From NCBI RefSeq assembly GCF_036409155.1, contig NZ_JAZGLW010000004.1, forward strand, positions 62,001 to 126,000: DNA of 64,000 bases, in the 5' to 3' direction. The position numbers were made by a program, and so were the translations under genes. Position 1 is the first letter of the stretch; each line of letters begins with the position of its first letter. Below the pieces are notes generated by a model. The model did not search any database. It saw nothing but the letters and a program-made list of their open reading frames with translations, and was not told where the DNA came from. The stretch comes from Mycobacterium sp. 050128 (GTDB lineage Bacteria > Actinomycetota > Actinomycetes > Mycobacteriales > Mycobacteriaceae). Below are positions 49,336 to 59,209 of this stretch, in pieces.

Positions 49336-50501
49336 CGGGCATTGGCCTGGGCATGCCGGAAGCACCGGCGCCTACGCTTGCGCCCCGGCGTAGAACGCGC
49401 CAATTGATGGTTCGCGACGTCGGGGTCGGCAGCGATTCCCCGATTTCGGTGCAGTCGATGTGCACCACCAAGACGCACGACGTCAATACGACGCTGCAGC
49501 AGATCGCCGAGCTGACCGCCGCGGGCTGCGACATCGTCCGGGTGGCGTGCCCGCGTCAGGAGGATGCCGACGCGCTGGCCGAGATCGCCCGGCACAGCCA
49601 GATCCCGGTGATCGCCGACATCCACTTCCAGCCGAAGTACATCTTCGCCGCGATCGACGCCGGGTGTGCCGCGGTGCGGGTCAATCCGGGCAACATCAAG
49701 GAGTTCGACGGCCGGGTCGGTGAGGTCGCCAAGGCGGCCGCCGCGGCCGGCATCCCGATCCGCATCGGCGTCAACGCCGGCTCGCTGGACAAGCGGTTCA
49801 TGGAGAAGTATGGCAAGGCCACCCCCGAGGCGCTGGTCGAGTCGGCGCTGTGGGAGGCCTCGCTGTTCGAGGAGCACGGCTTCGGCGACATCAAGATCAG
49901 CGTCAAGCACAACGACCCAGTCGTGATGGTCGCCGCCTACGAGCAGCTGGCCGCGGCGTGCGACTATCCGCTGCACCTCGGTGTGACCGAGGCCGGGCCG
50001 GCCTTCCAGGGCACCATCAAGTCGGCGGTGGCCTTCGGCGCGCTGCTGTCCCGCGGCATCGGCGACACCATCCGGGTGTCCCTGTCGGCGCCACCGGTCG
50101 AGGAAGTCAAGGTCGGCATTCAGATTCTCGAATCGCTGAACCTGCGCCCGCGCGGGCTCGAGATCGTGTCCTGCCCGTCGTGCGGCCGTGCGCAGGTCGA
50201 CGTCTACACCCTGGCCAACGCGGTGTCCGCGGGCCTGGACGGGCTCGACGTGCCGCTGCGGGTCGCCGTGATGGGCTGTGTCGTCAACGGTCCGGGGGAG
50301 GCCCGCGAGGCCGATCTCGGCGTTGCCTCCGGAAACGGCAAGGGCCAGATATTCGTTCGCGGCGAGGTGATCAAGACCGTTCCCGAAGCTCAGATCGTCG
50401 AGACACTGATCGAAGAGGCGATGCGGTTGGCTTCGGATATGGCTAGTGATAACGGTCCTGGCACAACAGCCAGCGGGACGCCGGTTGTCACCGTAAGCTG
50501 A
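49332..50501 (+). CDS. ispG: 4-hydroxy-3-methylbut-2-enyl-diphosphate synthase IspG (GcpE)
   Basis: Fe4S4 enzyme of the MEP pathway that reduces MEcPP to HMBPP. The 389-residue protein has the substrate barrel ([13 protein letters not shown]) and the cluster motif in [11 protein letters not shown] with a third Cys in [15 protein letters not shown] overlaps the rip1 stop (ATGA). Dxr and IspG frame Rip1. Confidence 0.96.
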   Translation: MTGIGLGMPEAPAPTLAPRRRTRQLMVRDVGVGSDSPISVQSMCTTKTHDVNTTLQQIAELTAAGCDIVRVACPRQEDADALAEIARHSQIPVIADIHFQPKYIFAAIDAGCAAVRVNPGNIKEFDGRVGEVAKAAAAAGIPIRIGVNAGSLDKRFMEKYGKATPEALVESALWEASLFEEHGFGDIKISVKHNDPVVMVAAYEQLAAACDYPLHLGVTEAGPAFQGTIKSAVAFGALLSRGIGDTIRVSLSAPPVEEVKVGIQILESLNLRPRGLEIVSCPSCGRAQVDVYTLANAVSAGLDGLDVPLRVAVMGCVVNGPGEAREADLGVASGNGKGQIFVRGEVIKTVPEAQIVETLIEEAMRLASDMASDNGPGTTASGTPVVTVS

Positions 50502-50556
50502 TAAGACCAGTTCTCTCTTACTGATCCTGTCGTTCGCACCACAGAGAGTTCGCCAG

Positions 50557-51411
50557 ATGTCGGCTCCGCCCCTGTTTCGCCTGGTCGGCGACAGACGGGT
50601 GTCCGTGGTGCGCGACGCCGCCGCGGTGTGGCGCGTATTCGACGAAGATCCGATCGGGTCCTGCATGGTCGCCTCCCGCGTCGCCGATCACGGCATCGAC
50701 CCCGGCGCGATCGGCGGGGAGCTGTGGACCCGCCGCGGCGCGGACGAGTCGCTGTGTTTTGCCGGTGCCAACCTGATCCCGTTGCGCGGGCTGCCGGCCG
50801 ACCTGAACGCTTTTGCCGACGAGGCGATGAGCGGCACGCGGCGCTGTTCCTCGCTGGTCGGGCGGGCCAGCCTGGTCCTGCCGATGTGGGAGCGGCTCGA
50901 GACGGCCTGGGGTCCGGCGCGTGACGTGCGCGAACGCCAACCGCTGATGGCGCTGGCCAAACACCCGATGTGTGACCTCGACCCCGAGGTGCGTCAGGTG
51001 CGCCCGGAGGAGCTGGACGCCTACCTGGTGGCCGCGGTCGACATGTTCATCGGTGAGGTCGGCATCGACCCGCGCCTGGGCGACGGCGGCCGCGGCTACC
51101 GCCGCCGGGTGGCCAGCCTGATCGCCGCCGGGCGTGCCTGGGCCCGGTTCGAGCACGGTCAGGTCGTCTTCAAGGCCGAGGTCGGATCGCAATCGCCTGC
51201 GGTCGGGCAGATCCAGGGCGTCTGGGTGCATCCGGAGTGGCGCGGCCTGGGGCTCGGTGCCCGGGGTACCGCGATGCTGGCCGCCGTGATCGTCGGCAGC
51301 GGGCGCATCGCCAGCCTGTACGTGAACGACTTCAACGAGGTGGCGCGCGCCGCCTACGCCCGGGTGGGTTTCGCCGAGGTCGGCACCTTCGCCACGGTCC
51401 TGCTGGACTAG
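50557..51411 (+). CDS. GNAT acetyltransferase with DUF4081 (Rv2867c-like)
   Basis: A 284-residue protein. Residues about 20-140 form the DUF4081 domain; residues about 145-284 the GNAT fold with acetyl-CoA loop VWVHPEWRGLGLGARG and NDFNEVARAAYARVGF. Substrate unknown. It follows ispG by 55 bases with an AGAGAG purine run upstream. Confidence 0.88.
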   Translation: MSAPPLFRLVGDRRVSVVRDAAAVWRVFDEDPIGSCMVASRVADHGIDPGAIGGELWTRRGADESLCFAGANLIPLRGLPADLNAFADEAMSGTRRCSSLVGRASLVLPMWERLETAWGPARDVRERQPLMALAKHPMCDLDPEVRQVRPEELDAYLVAAVDMFIGEVGIDPRLGDGGRGYRRRVASLIAAGRAWARFEHGQVVFKAEVGSQSPAVGQIQGVWVHPEWRGLGLGARGTAMLAAVIVGSGRIASLYVNDFNEVARAAYARVGFAEVGTFATVLLD

Positions 51412-51560
51412 CCGAGCTGCTGCTGGAGTTGCCGGAGCGGCCGGCCGCACGCCCGGCTGGTCGGGTATTCGACACGACGGACGTGCACTGCCCGACATAA
51501 CGGTGCGATCTCGGTGTGTCGGCGGCCGTGCACCCGCCACTGTTCTTAACATCAGTAACG

Positions 51561-53390
51561 ATGGCCACAAAAACCTCATCAGTATCAGTTGTATCGGCGG
51601 CTGCGGTCTTGCTGCTCGTCGCGGCTGCGGCGCTGTCTGGATGCACGCCGCGGCCCGACGGTCCGGGCCCCGCCGCGGAAAAGTTCTTCCGCGCCTTGGC
51701 CATTGGCGACACCGCGACGGCCGCCCAACTCAGCGACAACCCCAACGAGGCTCGCGATGCGCTCAACGCGGCCTGGGCCGGGCTGCAGGCCACCCATCTG
51801 GACGCGCAGATCCTCAGCTCGAAGTACGCCGAGGACACCGGCACGGTCAGCTATCGGTTCAGCTGGCATCTGCCGAAGAACCGGGTGTGGAGCTATGACG
51901 GCCAGCTGAAGATGGCCCGCGACGAGGGCCGGTGGGAGGTCCGGTGGGCGCCCAACGGGCTGCACCCCAAGCTGGGGGAGCACCAGACGTTCGCGTTGCG
52001 CGCCGACGCGCCGCGGCGCGCCTCGGTGAACGAACTCGGCGGTAGCGATGTGCTGGCGCCGGGCTACCGCTATCACTACACGCTGGACGCCAACAAGGCC
52101 GGACCGCCGCAGTCGTTGAGCTTCACCACCCATTCGATCGTCGACGTGCTGCGGCCGTTCAACGACACGCTGACCGACCCGCAGCTGCTCGCCGAGCGGG
52201 CCAGCTCGACGCCCAACCAGGTGGACCTGGGCGTCACGCTGCTTCCCGCCGACAACGACAAGGTGTTTCCGGTGATCGGCCGGCTGCCCGGGATCGTGGT
52301 CACCCCGCAGGCCGACATGCTGGCGACCGACCCACATTTCGCGCCCGCCGTCGTCGGCGAGGTCAAGAAGGCCGTGATCGACCAACTCGACGGTCAGGCG
52401 GGCTGGCGGGTGGTCAGCGTCAACCAGAACAACGTCGACGTCGCGGTGCTGCATGAGGTCGACGGGGCGCCGGCCCCGTCGGTGTCGATCACCTTGGACC
52501 GGATCGTGCAGAACGCCGCTCAGCGCGCGGTGGACAACAAGGGCGGCAAGGCGATGATCGTCGCGATCAAGCCGTCGACGGGCGAGATCCTCGCGATCGC
52601 GCAGAACGGCGCGGCCGACGCCGACGGCCTGCCCGCCACCAACGGCCTGTTCCCGCCCGGGTCGACGTTCAAGATGGTCACCGCCGGCGCCGCCGTCGAC
52701 CGCGATTTGGCCACACCCAACTCGATGGTCGGCTGCCCGGGCCATCTCGACATCGGGCACCGCACCATCCCCAACTACGGCGGCTTCGACCTCGGCGTGG
52801 TGTCGATGTCCCGCGCGTTCGCCAGTTCCTGCAACACCACGTTTGCCGAGTTGAGCAGCAGGATGCCGCCGCGGGGCCTGACGCAGACGGCCTCCCAGTA
52901 CGGGATCGGGCTCGACTACACGGTGGACGGCATCAGCACCGTGACCGGGTCCGTGCCGCCGACGGTCGACCTGGCCGAGCGCACCGAAGACGGCTTCGGC
53001 CAGGGCCGGGTCCTGGCCAGCCCGTTCGGCATGGCGCTGGTGGCGGCGACCGTCGCCGCGGGGAAAACCCCTGTGCCGCAATTGATCGCGGGCCGCCCGA
53101 CGACGGTCGAGGGTGACAGCACCCCGATCAGCCCGAAGATGATCGACGCGCTGCGCCCGATGATGCGGCTGGTGGTGACCAATGGGACCGCCAAGGAGAT
53201 CAACGGCTGCGGTGAGATCTACGGGAAGACGGGTGAGGCCGAGTTCCCGGGCGGCTCGCACTCCTGGTTCGCCGGGTACCGCGGCGATCTGGCCTTCGCG
53301 GCGCTGATCGTCGGGGGCGGCAGCTCGGAATGGGCGGTCCGGATGACCAAATTCATGTTCGAGTCGCTGCCGCCGGGCTATCTGACCTGA
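51561..53390 (+). CDS. Penicillin-binding lipoprotein (class B transpeptidase, Rv2864c-like)
   Basis: A 609-residue cell-wall transpeptidase. It has a lipoprotein signal peptide with Cys near 30 in AALSGC. An NTF2-like MecA N-terminal domain, a dimerisation region and the transpeptidase follow, with Ser368-Thr-Phe-Lys371, SCN (SxN) and Lys556-Thr-Gly. The architecture resembles low-affinity PBPs. ATG 51561 has TAACAT 8 bases upstream. Confidence 0.93.
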   Translation: MATKTSSVSVVSAAAVLLLVAAAALSGCTPRPDGPGPAAEKFFRALAIGDTATAAQLSDNPNEARDALNAAWAGLQATHLDAQILSSKYAEDTGTVSYRFSWHLPKNRVWSYDGQLKMARDEGRWEVRWAPNGLHPKLGEHQTFALRADAPRRASVNELGGSDVLAPGYRYHYTLDANKAGPPQSLSFTTHSIVDVLRPFNDTLTDPQLLAERASSTPNQVDLGVTLLPADNDKVFPVIGRLPGIVVTPQADMLATDPHFAPAVVGEVKKAVIDQLDGQAGWRVVSVNQNNVDVAVLHEVDGAPAPSVSITLDRIVQNAAQRAVDNKGGKAMIVAIKPSTGEILAIAQNGAADADGLPATNGLFPPGSTFKMVTAGAAVDRDLATPNSMVGCPGHLDIGHRTIPNYGGFDLGVVSMSRAFASSCNTTFAELSSRMPPRGLTQTASQYGIGLDYTVDGISTVTGSVPPTVDLAERTEDGFGQGRVLASPFGMALVAATVAAGKTPVPQLIAGRPTTVEGDSTPISPKMIDALRPMMRLVVTNGTAKEINGCGEIYGKTGEAEFPGGSHSWFAGYRGDLAFAALIVGGGSSEWAVRMTKFMFESLPPGYLT

Positions 53391-53420
53391 GGCTTTTCGG
53401 TCCGGGGACCCGTAACGGCG

Positions 53421-53435
53421 TAAATTGCGAGCATG
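53421..53435 (+). promoter_or_regulatory. Probable leaderless promoter -10 of the DUF1707 gene
   Basis: TAAATT at 53421-53426, 6 bases before the ATG at 53433. Confidence 0.5.
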
Positions 53436-54017
53436 ACGGATAGCGGCGGGGACATGGTGACGCTGCGCGTCTCCGATGCGGACCGCAACGGCACGATGCG
53501 GCGGCTGCACAACGCGGTTGCGCTCGGCCTGATCGATATCGGCGAATTCGAGCAGCGCTCGTCGCGGGTGTCCTACGCGCGCACCCAGGGCGAGCTGGAC
53601 GGCCTGGTCGGTGACCTGCCCGGGCCGGGCGCGATCGTCACCTCGGCGGCGGATCGGATCGAGCTGCGTGGCTGGGCCGGCTCGCTGCGGCGGCACGGCG
53701 AATGGACGGTGCCCACCCGGTTGGCGCTGGTACGACGGCTGGGTTCGGTCAAACTCGAGCTCACCAAGGCCCGGTTCGCCGGCCCGGTGGTGGTCGTCGA
53801 GCTCGACGTGCGGTTCGGCTCGGTCGACATCTGGCTGCCGGATGGCGCCAGCGCCTCGATCGACGACGTCGAGGTCTACGTCGGCAGTGCTCGCGACCGC
53901 CGCAAGGATGCCCCCGGCGAGGGCAGGCCGCATGTGGTGCTGACCGGCCGGGTGGTGTGCGGCTCGGTGACCATCCACGGACCCCGCCGCTCGCTTCTGC
54001 ATCGCCGCAAGGCCTGA
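53433..54017 (+). CDS. DUF1707 (SHOCT-like) protein (Rv2862c-like)
   Basis: A 194-residue protein with the N-terminal DUF1707 motif ([44 protein letters not shown]). The remainder is beta-rich with Asp/Gly repeats and a basic end (RSLLHRRKA). Unknown function. No transmembrane segment. It has its own leaderless-type promoter. Confidence 0.85.
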   Translation: MTDSGGDMVTLRVSDADRNGTMRRLHNAVALGLIDIGEFEQRSSRVSYARTQGELDGLVGDLPGPGAIVTSAADRIELRGWAGSLRRHGEWTVPTRLALVRRLGSVKLELTKARFAGPVVVVELDVRFGSVDIWLPDGASASIDDVEVYVGSARDRRKDAPGEGRPHVVLTGRVVCGSVTIHGPRRSLLHRRKA

Positions 54018-54042
54018 CGCGCGCCCGGGGGGCTATCGGGTT

Positions 54043-54102
54043 CGAGTGTGCGTTGAGGGCGGGAAAACGGGCGAAATGCCGCCCTGCAGACACACTCAAC
54101 GC
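54043..54102. repeat. Dispersed palindromic repeat, copy B
   Basis: CGAGTGTGCGTTGAGGGCG (54043-54061) faces a right arm at 54080-54097, with 14 of 18 positions paired. It matches copy A (46784) at the left arm and at the CTCAACGCC right end, between the DUF1707 gene and map. Confidence 0.65.
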
Positions 54103-54147
54103 CACTGATGCACCAGCGATGCCCGGCACGCAGCCGAAAGGCGCGAT

Positions 54148-54163
54148 TAAGCTAGCGAGCATG
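54148..54163 (+). promoter_or_regulatory. Probable leaderless promoter -10 of map
   Basis: TAAGCT at 54148-54153, 7 bases before the ATG at 54161. No ribosome-binding site is seen. Confidence 0.45.
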
Positions 54164-55018
54164 CCTGTTCGCACCGCGCTTTCGCCCGGAGTGTTGTCCC
54201 CGACTCTGCCGGTGCCCAACCGCATCCCGCGCCCCGAGTATGCGTGGAAGCCCACCGCCAAGGAGGGCACCGAGCCGTGGGTGCAGACGCCCGAGGTGAT
54301 CGAGAAGATGCGCGTCGCGGGCCGGATTGCGGCCGGTGCGCTGGAAGAGGCGGGCAAGGCGGTCGCGCCCGGCGTGACCACCGACGAGCTGGACCGCATC
54401 GCCCACGAGTACATGGTGGACAACGGCGCCTACCCGTCGACCCTGGGCTACAAGGGCTACCCGAAGTCCTGCTGCACGTCGCTCAACGAGGTGATCTGCC
54501 ACGGCATCCCCGACTCGACGGTGGTCGAAGACGGCGACATCGTCAACATCGACGTCACCGCCTACATCGACGGCGTGCACGGTGACACCAACGCGACGTT
54601 TCTGGCCGGCGATGTGTCCGAGGAACACCGGCTGCTCGTCGAGCGGACGCGTGAGGCGACGATGCGGGCGATCAACGCCGTCAAACCCGGACGCGCGCTT
54701 TCGGTCGTGGGCCGCGTCATCGAGGCCTACGCAAATCGGTTCGGGTACAACGTGGTTCGCGACTTCACCGGCCATGGAATCGGCACCACGTTTCACAACG
54801 GGCTGGTCGTGCTGCACTACGACCAGCCGTCGGTCACCACCGAGATCCAACCGGGAATGACGTTCACGATCGAACCGATGATCAATCTCGGGTCGCTGGA
54901 CTACGAAATCTGGGACGACGGCTGGACCGTGGTCACCAGGGACCGCAAGTGGACCGCACAGTTCGAGCACACCCTGCTGGTCACCGACACCGGCGCCGAG
55001 ATCCTCACCGTCGCCTGA
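54161..55018 (+). CDS. map: Methionine aminopeptidase, MapB-like
   Basis: Removes N-terminal Met from new proteins. The 285-residue protein has a mycobacterial N-terminal extension of about 40 residues with an SH3-ligand-like PxPNRIPRP stretch, then the pita-bread fold. Metal ligands are in [18 protein letters not shown] (Asp, Asp), GHGIGTTFH (His), TIEPM (Glu) and FEHTLLV (Glu). CobQ begins 13 bases later. Confidence 0.95.
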   Translation: MPVRTALSPGVLSPTLPVPNRIPRPEYAWKPTAKEGTEPWVQTPEVIEKMRVAGRIAAGALEEAGKAVAPGVTTDELDRIAHEYMVDNGAYPSTLGYKGYPKSCCTSLNEVICHGIPDSTVVEDGDIVNIDVTAYIDGVHGDTNATFLAGDVSEEHRLLVERTREATMRAINAVKPGRALSVVGRVIEAYANRFGYNVVRDFTGHGIGTTFHNGLVVLHYDQPSVTTEIQPGMTFTIEPMINLGSLDYEIWDDGWTVVTRDRKWTAQFEHTLLVTDTGAEILTVA

Positions 55019-55031
55019 GCCGCGCGTCAGC

Positions 55032-56531
55032 GTGAACGGCGCTCTGCTGGTCGCGGGCACCAGCTCCGATGCCGGGAAATCGGTTCTGGTGGCGGGCCTG
55101 TGCCGGCTGCTGGCGCGCAACGGAGTCAGGGTCGCGCCGTTCAAGGCGCAGAACATGTCCAACAACTCCGCGGTCACCATCGAGGGCGGCGAAATCGGCC
55201 GGGCTCAGGCCATTCAGGCCCGGGCGGCGGGGCTGGAGCCCAGCGTGCGGTTCAATCCGATCCTGCTCAAACCGGGCAGCGACCGGACGTCGCAGCTGGT
55301 AGTCCGGGGTCGAGTCACCGACTCAGTTAGCGCGGCAAGCTATTTCGAGCATCGCGACCGGCTCGCAGAAGTGGTTGCCGACGAGTTGGCTTCGCTGCGT
55401 GACGAATTCGATGTGGTGATCTGTGAAGGGGCCGGCTCGCCGGCCGAAATCAACTTGCGAGCCACGGATTTGGCCAACATGGGATTGGCTAGGGCCGCGA
55501 ACCTGCCGGTGGTCCTGGTCGGCGACATCGACCGCGGCGGCCTGCTTGCGCATCTGTTCGGCACGGTAGCCGTGCTCGACCCCGACGACCAGGCACTGAT
55601 CGCGGGTTTCATCGTCAACAAGTTTCGCGGTGACCCCGCGCTGCTGGCGCCCGGGCTGAGCCAACTCCTCGAAATGACCGGCCGCCCAACCTATGGCGTG
55701 CTGCCCTACGCCGACGAGCTGTGGCTGGATGCCGAGGACTCGCTGTCGGTCCTCGCGCACCGCGTCGTCGGCAGGCCTGCCCCGCCGCTGGGTGGCGAGT
55801 GGCTGAAGGTCGCCGCCATCCGGCTGCCGCGAATCTCCAACTCGACCGACATCGAGGCCCTGGCCTGCGAGCCCGGTGTGCTGGTGCGCTGGATCAGCGA
55901 CCCGGCCGAGCTGGCCGACGCCGACCTGGTGGTGCTGCCGGGCAGCAAGGCGACCGTCGCCGACCTGTGCTGGCTGCGCGACCAGGGCCTGGCCGCCGCG
56001 GTCACCGGCCACGCCGGGGCCGGCAAGCCGGTGTTGGGGATCTGTGGGGGCTTCCAGATGCTGTGCCGGCGGATCGAGGACACGGTGGAATCGGGAAGCG
56101 GGGAAGTGGCGGGGCTCGGGCTGCTGGATGCCGACATCGTCTTCGCCGAGGACAAGGTGCTGCGGCGGTGGGAGCGACCGCTGCGCGGATACGAAATCCA
56201 CCACGGTCGGCTTGCCCGCTACATCAACGAGCCGTGGTTCCAGGCGGGCGACGACCTGCACGGCCTCGCCCACGGCGCGGTCTTCGGCACGCATTGGCAC
56301 GGCCTGCTGGACAACGACGGCTTTCGCCGCGACTGGCTGACCGAGGTGGCCGCGGCGGCCGGACGGACAAAGTTCGTTGTCGCCGACGACACCAACGTCG
56401 CGGCGCGACGCGACGCCCAACTGGACGTGGCCGCCGAACTGCTGGCGTCTCACCTCGACATGGACGCCGTCCTCGGCCTGCTCGACGGCCCGCCGCCGCG
56501 GCCACACCTCGCAACCCGGCTGGAGGCGTAG
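55032..56531 (+). CDS. cobQ: Cobyric acid synthase CobQ
   Basis: Amidates four side chains of adenosylcobyrinic acid diamide in cobalamin synthesis. The 499-residue protein has the N-terminal synthetase domain with [18 protein letters not shown] and a C-terminal glutamine amidotransferase with catalytic Cys in GICGGFQML and His in FGTHWHG. GTG start. It is a single-gene insertion of the B12 pathway after map; no cobalamin riboswitch is seen upstream. Confidence 0.94.
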   Translation: MNGALLVAGTSSDAGKSVLVAGLCRLLARNGVRVAPFKAQNMSNNSAVTIEGGEIGRAQAIQARAAGLEPSVRFNPILLKPGSDRTSQLVVRGRVTDSVSAASYFEHRDRLAEVVADELASLRDEFDVVICEGAGSPAEINLRATDLANMGLARAANLPVVLVGDIDRGGLLAHLFGTVAVLDPDDQALIAGFIVNKFRGDPALLAPGLSQLLEMTGRPTYGVLPYADELWLDAEDSLSVLAHRVVGRPAPPLGGEWLKVAAIRLPRISNSTDIEALACEPGVLVRWISDPAELADADLVVLPGSKATVADLCWLRDQGLAAAVTGHAGAGKPVLGICGGFQMLCRRIEDTVESGSGEVAGLGLLDADIVFAEDKVLRRWERPLRGYEIHHGRLARYINEPWFQAGDDLHGLAHGAVFGTHWHGLLDNDGFRRDWLTEVAAAAGRTKFVVADDTNVAARRDAQLDVAAELLASHLDMDAVLGLLDGPPPRPHLATRLEA

Positions 56532-56599
56532 CGCCGGCGGCTCGCGCGACCCCCGGGACAAACCTCGCGCGGTGTCAATATTGGCTGTAGCGTGCGTAA

Positions 56600-57163
56600 G
56601 TGCCCTCGATGATGACCACGCTCGACGGCTTTCCCGTCCCGGTGGGCGTGTCCGGTCCTGAGAACGGTGTCGTCGTCGTCATCCTCGGCGATGAACAGCG
56701 GGAATTAGCCGCTTATGACGCGGTCTGTGAGCGCCTCCACACCGCATCGCTTCGCACCATCGTCATCGGCCTCGACCCGCGGCTGACCCCGAAGTCGGTG
56801 ATCGGCATCCTCGACGGCCTGGGTATCAGTTGGGCCGTCGTGGTCGGCGACCGCGCCGGCGGCGACATCGCCTGGGAACTCGCGGCGACCAAGCTGGGCC
56901 GGTTCGTCGGCCTGGTCGTCGTCGACCGCGGACACCCATGCGTGGCCGACGTCAACGGCGTGGTCCGCGACGACCACTGCCCCCCGGTCGAGATCGGCAC
57001 CACCGTGCTGGTCAGTACGCCGGGCGGACGGACGGTCGCCCGCAACAGCCAGCGGTTCGTCTACGCCGACTACCGCAGCGTGGACATGCTCGGACGGCGC
57101 AACGCCCAGGAGTCGACCGCCCAATTGGCGGCCGAGATCGTGTTGCGCACCAGCACCTGGTAG
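56600..57163 (+). CDS. Alpha/beta-hydrolase-like protein with substituted nucleophile
   Basis: A 187-residue protein whose strands and turns follow an alpha/beta hydrolase (VVVVILGDEQRELAAYDAVC, VVVGDRAGGDIAWELA, VLVSTPGGRTVA). At the nucleophile elbow it reads GDRAG, with Arg where Ser is expected in GxSxG. No clear His at the end. It is probably not a hydrolase. The start may be GTG 56600 or ATG 56609/56612. Confidence 0.7.
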   Translation: MPSMMTTLDGFPVPVGVSGPENGVVVVILGDEQRELAAYDAVCERLHTASLRTIVIGLDPRLTPKSVIGILDGLGISWAVVVGDRAGGDIAWELAATKLGRFVGLVVVDRGHPCVADVNGVVRDDHCPPVEIGTTVLVSTPGGRTVARNSQRFVYADYRSVDMLGRRNAQESTAQLAAEIVLRTSTW

Positions 57164-57229
57164 GACTGCTCGGCCGGCATACGTTTGGCGACAGCGTGGT
57201 CGCGCAGTCAAGGAAAGGATGCCTGCGGC

Positions 57230-57976
57230 GTGAACGCCTCCGGAACGCGTCGGCCGGTCATCGGCCTGACCAGCTATCTCGAGCAAGTGCAGTCCGACGG
57301 TTGGGACATCCCGGCGGGATATCTGGGTGCCAACTACTTCGAGGGTGTCATCAAGGCGGGCGGCATCGCGGTGCTGCTGCCGCCCCAGCCGGCGGATCCC
57401 GACGTCGCCGAGAGCGTGCTCGACCACCTCGACGGGCTGATCATCACCGGTGGATATGACGTCGACCCGGCCGCCTACGGCCAGCAACCGCATCCGAAGA
57501 CCGACCCGCCCCGCACGGTCCGCGACGAGTTCGAGTTCGCGCTGTTGCGGGCCGCGCTGGGCCGCGGCCTCCCGGTGCTGGGCATCTGCCGCGGCACGCA
57601 GATGCTCAATGTCGCATTCGGCGGAACCCTGCATCAGCATCTGCCCGATGTTCTCGGCCATCGCGGCCATCATGCGGGTTACGGGCGCTTCACCAAGTTG
57701 CCGGTCACCACGGTCGCGGGGACCAGGCTCGCCGAGTTACTCGGCGAGTCCGCCGACGCCTGGTGCTATCACCACCAGGCCGTCGACAAGGTCGGTGACG
57801 GCCTGATCGTCAGCGCCTGGGACGCCGACGGCGTCGTCGAGGGCCTGGAAGTACCCGGGGACAACTTCGTCGTCTCCGTGCAGTGGCATCCCGAGCAGTT
57901 CCTCGAGGACCTGCGGCTGTTCCAGGCGATCGTCGACGCCGCGAGCTCTTACGCGTCCGGCACCCGGGTCGCCTAA
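57230..57976 (+). CDS. Class-I glutamine-amidotransferase-like peptidase C26 (Rv2859c-like, PuuD family)
   Basis: A 248-residue hydrolase. Catalytic Cys is in GICRGTQML, with His/Glu in WHPEQF. Family members hydrolyse gamma-glutamyl compounds such as gamma-Glu-GABA. GTG 57230 has AAGGAAAGG 11 bases upstream; the in-frame TTG at 57185 is less likely. In M. tuberculosis it follows glnA4 (Rv2860c) as I recall; here cobQ and the degenerate hydrolase occupy that place. Confidence 0.88.
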   Translation: MNASGTRRPVIGLTSYLEQVQSDGWDIPAGYLGANYFEGVIKAGGIAVLLPPQPADPDVAESVLDHLDGLIITGGYDVDPAAYGQQPHPKTDPPRTVRDEFEFALLRAALGRGLPVLGICRGTQMLNVAFGGTLHQHLPDVLGHRGHHAGYGRFTKLPVTTVAGTRLAELLGESADAWCYHHQAVDKVGDGLIVSAWDADGVVEGLEVPGDNFVVSVQWHPEQFLEDLRLFQAIVDAASSYASGTRVA

Positions 57977-58046
57977 CGGCTGAGCGACCGCGGTTCGGTA
58001 AGCGGGACAACATGACTCGGGTCCAGCACTGCCCTGCGACACGCGC
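57977..58046. other. Convergent intergenic region
   Basis: About 70 bases between the C26 peptidase and the phosphodiesterase. No clear hairpin terminator is seen. Confidence 0.3.
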
Positions 58047-59192
58047 TCACGCCGCGAAGACGATGAGCGGTATCGCCATTTCGGCCGCGCTGGCCCCGCC
58101 GTGAAACCCGATGAGGCGGGCCGCTTCCGGGGGCTCGCGCTTGGTGGCCAGCACCGCGGTGTCGCCGGTGCAGATCACGACGACGTCGCCGATGCGCGCC
58201 AGATGTCCCGGATCGACCGGCCCGAACATCCCGGTGGCCACCGCCTGGTCGCGACTGTAAACCCGGGCCCGCCCGTCCAGCAGCGCGCTCCACGTCGCCT
58301 GCACATCGACCGCGGCGCCCGGTTCGGTGTGCAGGTAGCGCACCCGCGGTTCACCCGCGACCACCCGGATTCCCGCGCTCAGCCGGGCGTCGGTGTCCAG
58401 GTCGACGCGGGCCTGCGGCGCCACGTTGAGGCCGCCGTGATCGGCGGTCACCAGCAGCGCCGCGTGCGCCGGGAGGGCGTCGAGGAGGCGAGTCAGCAGT
58501 GCGTCGACCCGGGCGGCCGCCGCGTGCCAGTGCGGCGATCCGATGCCGAACACGTGCGCGGCGGTGTCCAGGTCGGCGGTGTAGCCGTACACCAGGCCGG
58601 GTGCCGCGCGCAGCTCGTCGATGACCAGCTGGGCGTAGTCGTCGTCGGGGTTGCTCGGGCGAAAGTCGGCGCCGCGATACGCCGCATCCGTCAGTCCGCT
58701 GCCCATGAACAACGCCGGCAGCACCGCCCGCGCACCGACCCCGCATCGCTGCAGCCGCCCGAACCAGGTCGGCAACGGCTGCCACTGCGCCGGCGGCGGG
58801 GCCCAGGGTGAGTCCGAGCGCCAATAGATGTGGGTCAGCACCCTGTCGGTGCCGGGGACGTTGAGCGTGAAGCCGAGGATGCCGTGCTCGCCCGGCTGCG
58901 CGCCGGTGCCCAGCGACACCAGGCTGCTCGGCGTGGTCGACGGGAAGGTGCACGTGAGTTGGGTCATCCGCCCCGCGCCGCCGGCCAGCACCGAGGCCAG
59001 CAGCGGCGCGCTGCCCGCCAACTCGGGTAACAGGTGCCAGCCCAGTCCGTCCACCAGCACGACGGCGACCCGATCAACCTGCTCGGCAACCGATTCCGTG
59101 ACCCCCAACCGGTCGACGGCATCCGGCACGCCGAGCAGTGCGGCCGCCGCTGGAAGCACATCGCACAGGGAACCAAGCGCTGGACCGGACAT
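58047..59192 (-). CDS. Alkaline-phosphatase-superfamily phosphodiesterase/nucleotide pyrophosphatase-like protein
   Basis: A 381-residue protein with the complete metal site of the superfamily: Asp48 in VVLVDGLG, Thr nucleophile in TFPSTTP (86-87), Asp/His in GYTADLDTAAHVFG and DHG in LVTADHGG. Soluble and without signal peptide. The family includes nucleotide pyrophosphatases and phosphonoacetate hydrolases; the substrate is unknown. It is the last gene of the hyp operon, starting 17 bases after the DUF6390 stop, but an unrelated role is possible. Confidence 0.85.
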   Translation of the reverse strand: MSGPALGSLCDVLPAAAALLGVPDAVDRLGVTESVAEQVDRVAVVLVDGLGWHLLPELAGSAPLLASVLAGGAGRMTQLTCTFPSTTPSSLVSLGTGAQPGEHGILGFTLNVPGTDRVLTHIYWRSDSPWAPPPAQWQPLPTWFGRLQRCGVGARAVLPALFMGSGLTDAAYRGADFRPSNPDDDYAQLVIDELRAAPGLVYGYTADLDTAAHVFGIGSPHWHAAAARVDALLTRLLDALPAHAALLVTADHGGLNVAPQARVDLDTDARLSAGIRVVAGEPRVRYLHTEPGAAVDVQATWSALLDGRARVYSRDQAVATGMFGPVDPGHLARIGDVVVICTGDTAVLATKREPPEAARLIGFHGGASAAEMAIPLIVFAA

Positions 59193-59209
59193 GCCCCAGT
59201 CTGGCACGG

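Noticed and set aside
55019..55031. Cobalamin riboswitch before cobQ
   Set aside because: Only 13 bases separate map from cobQ and the upstream sequence has no B12 box.
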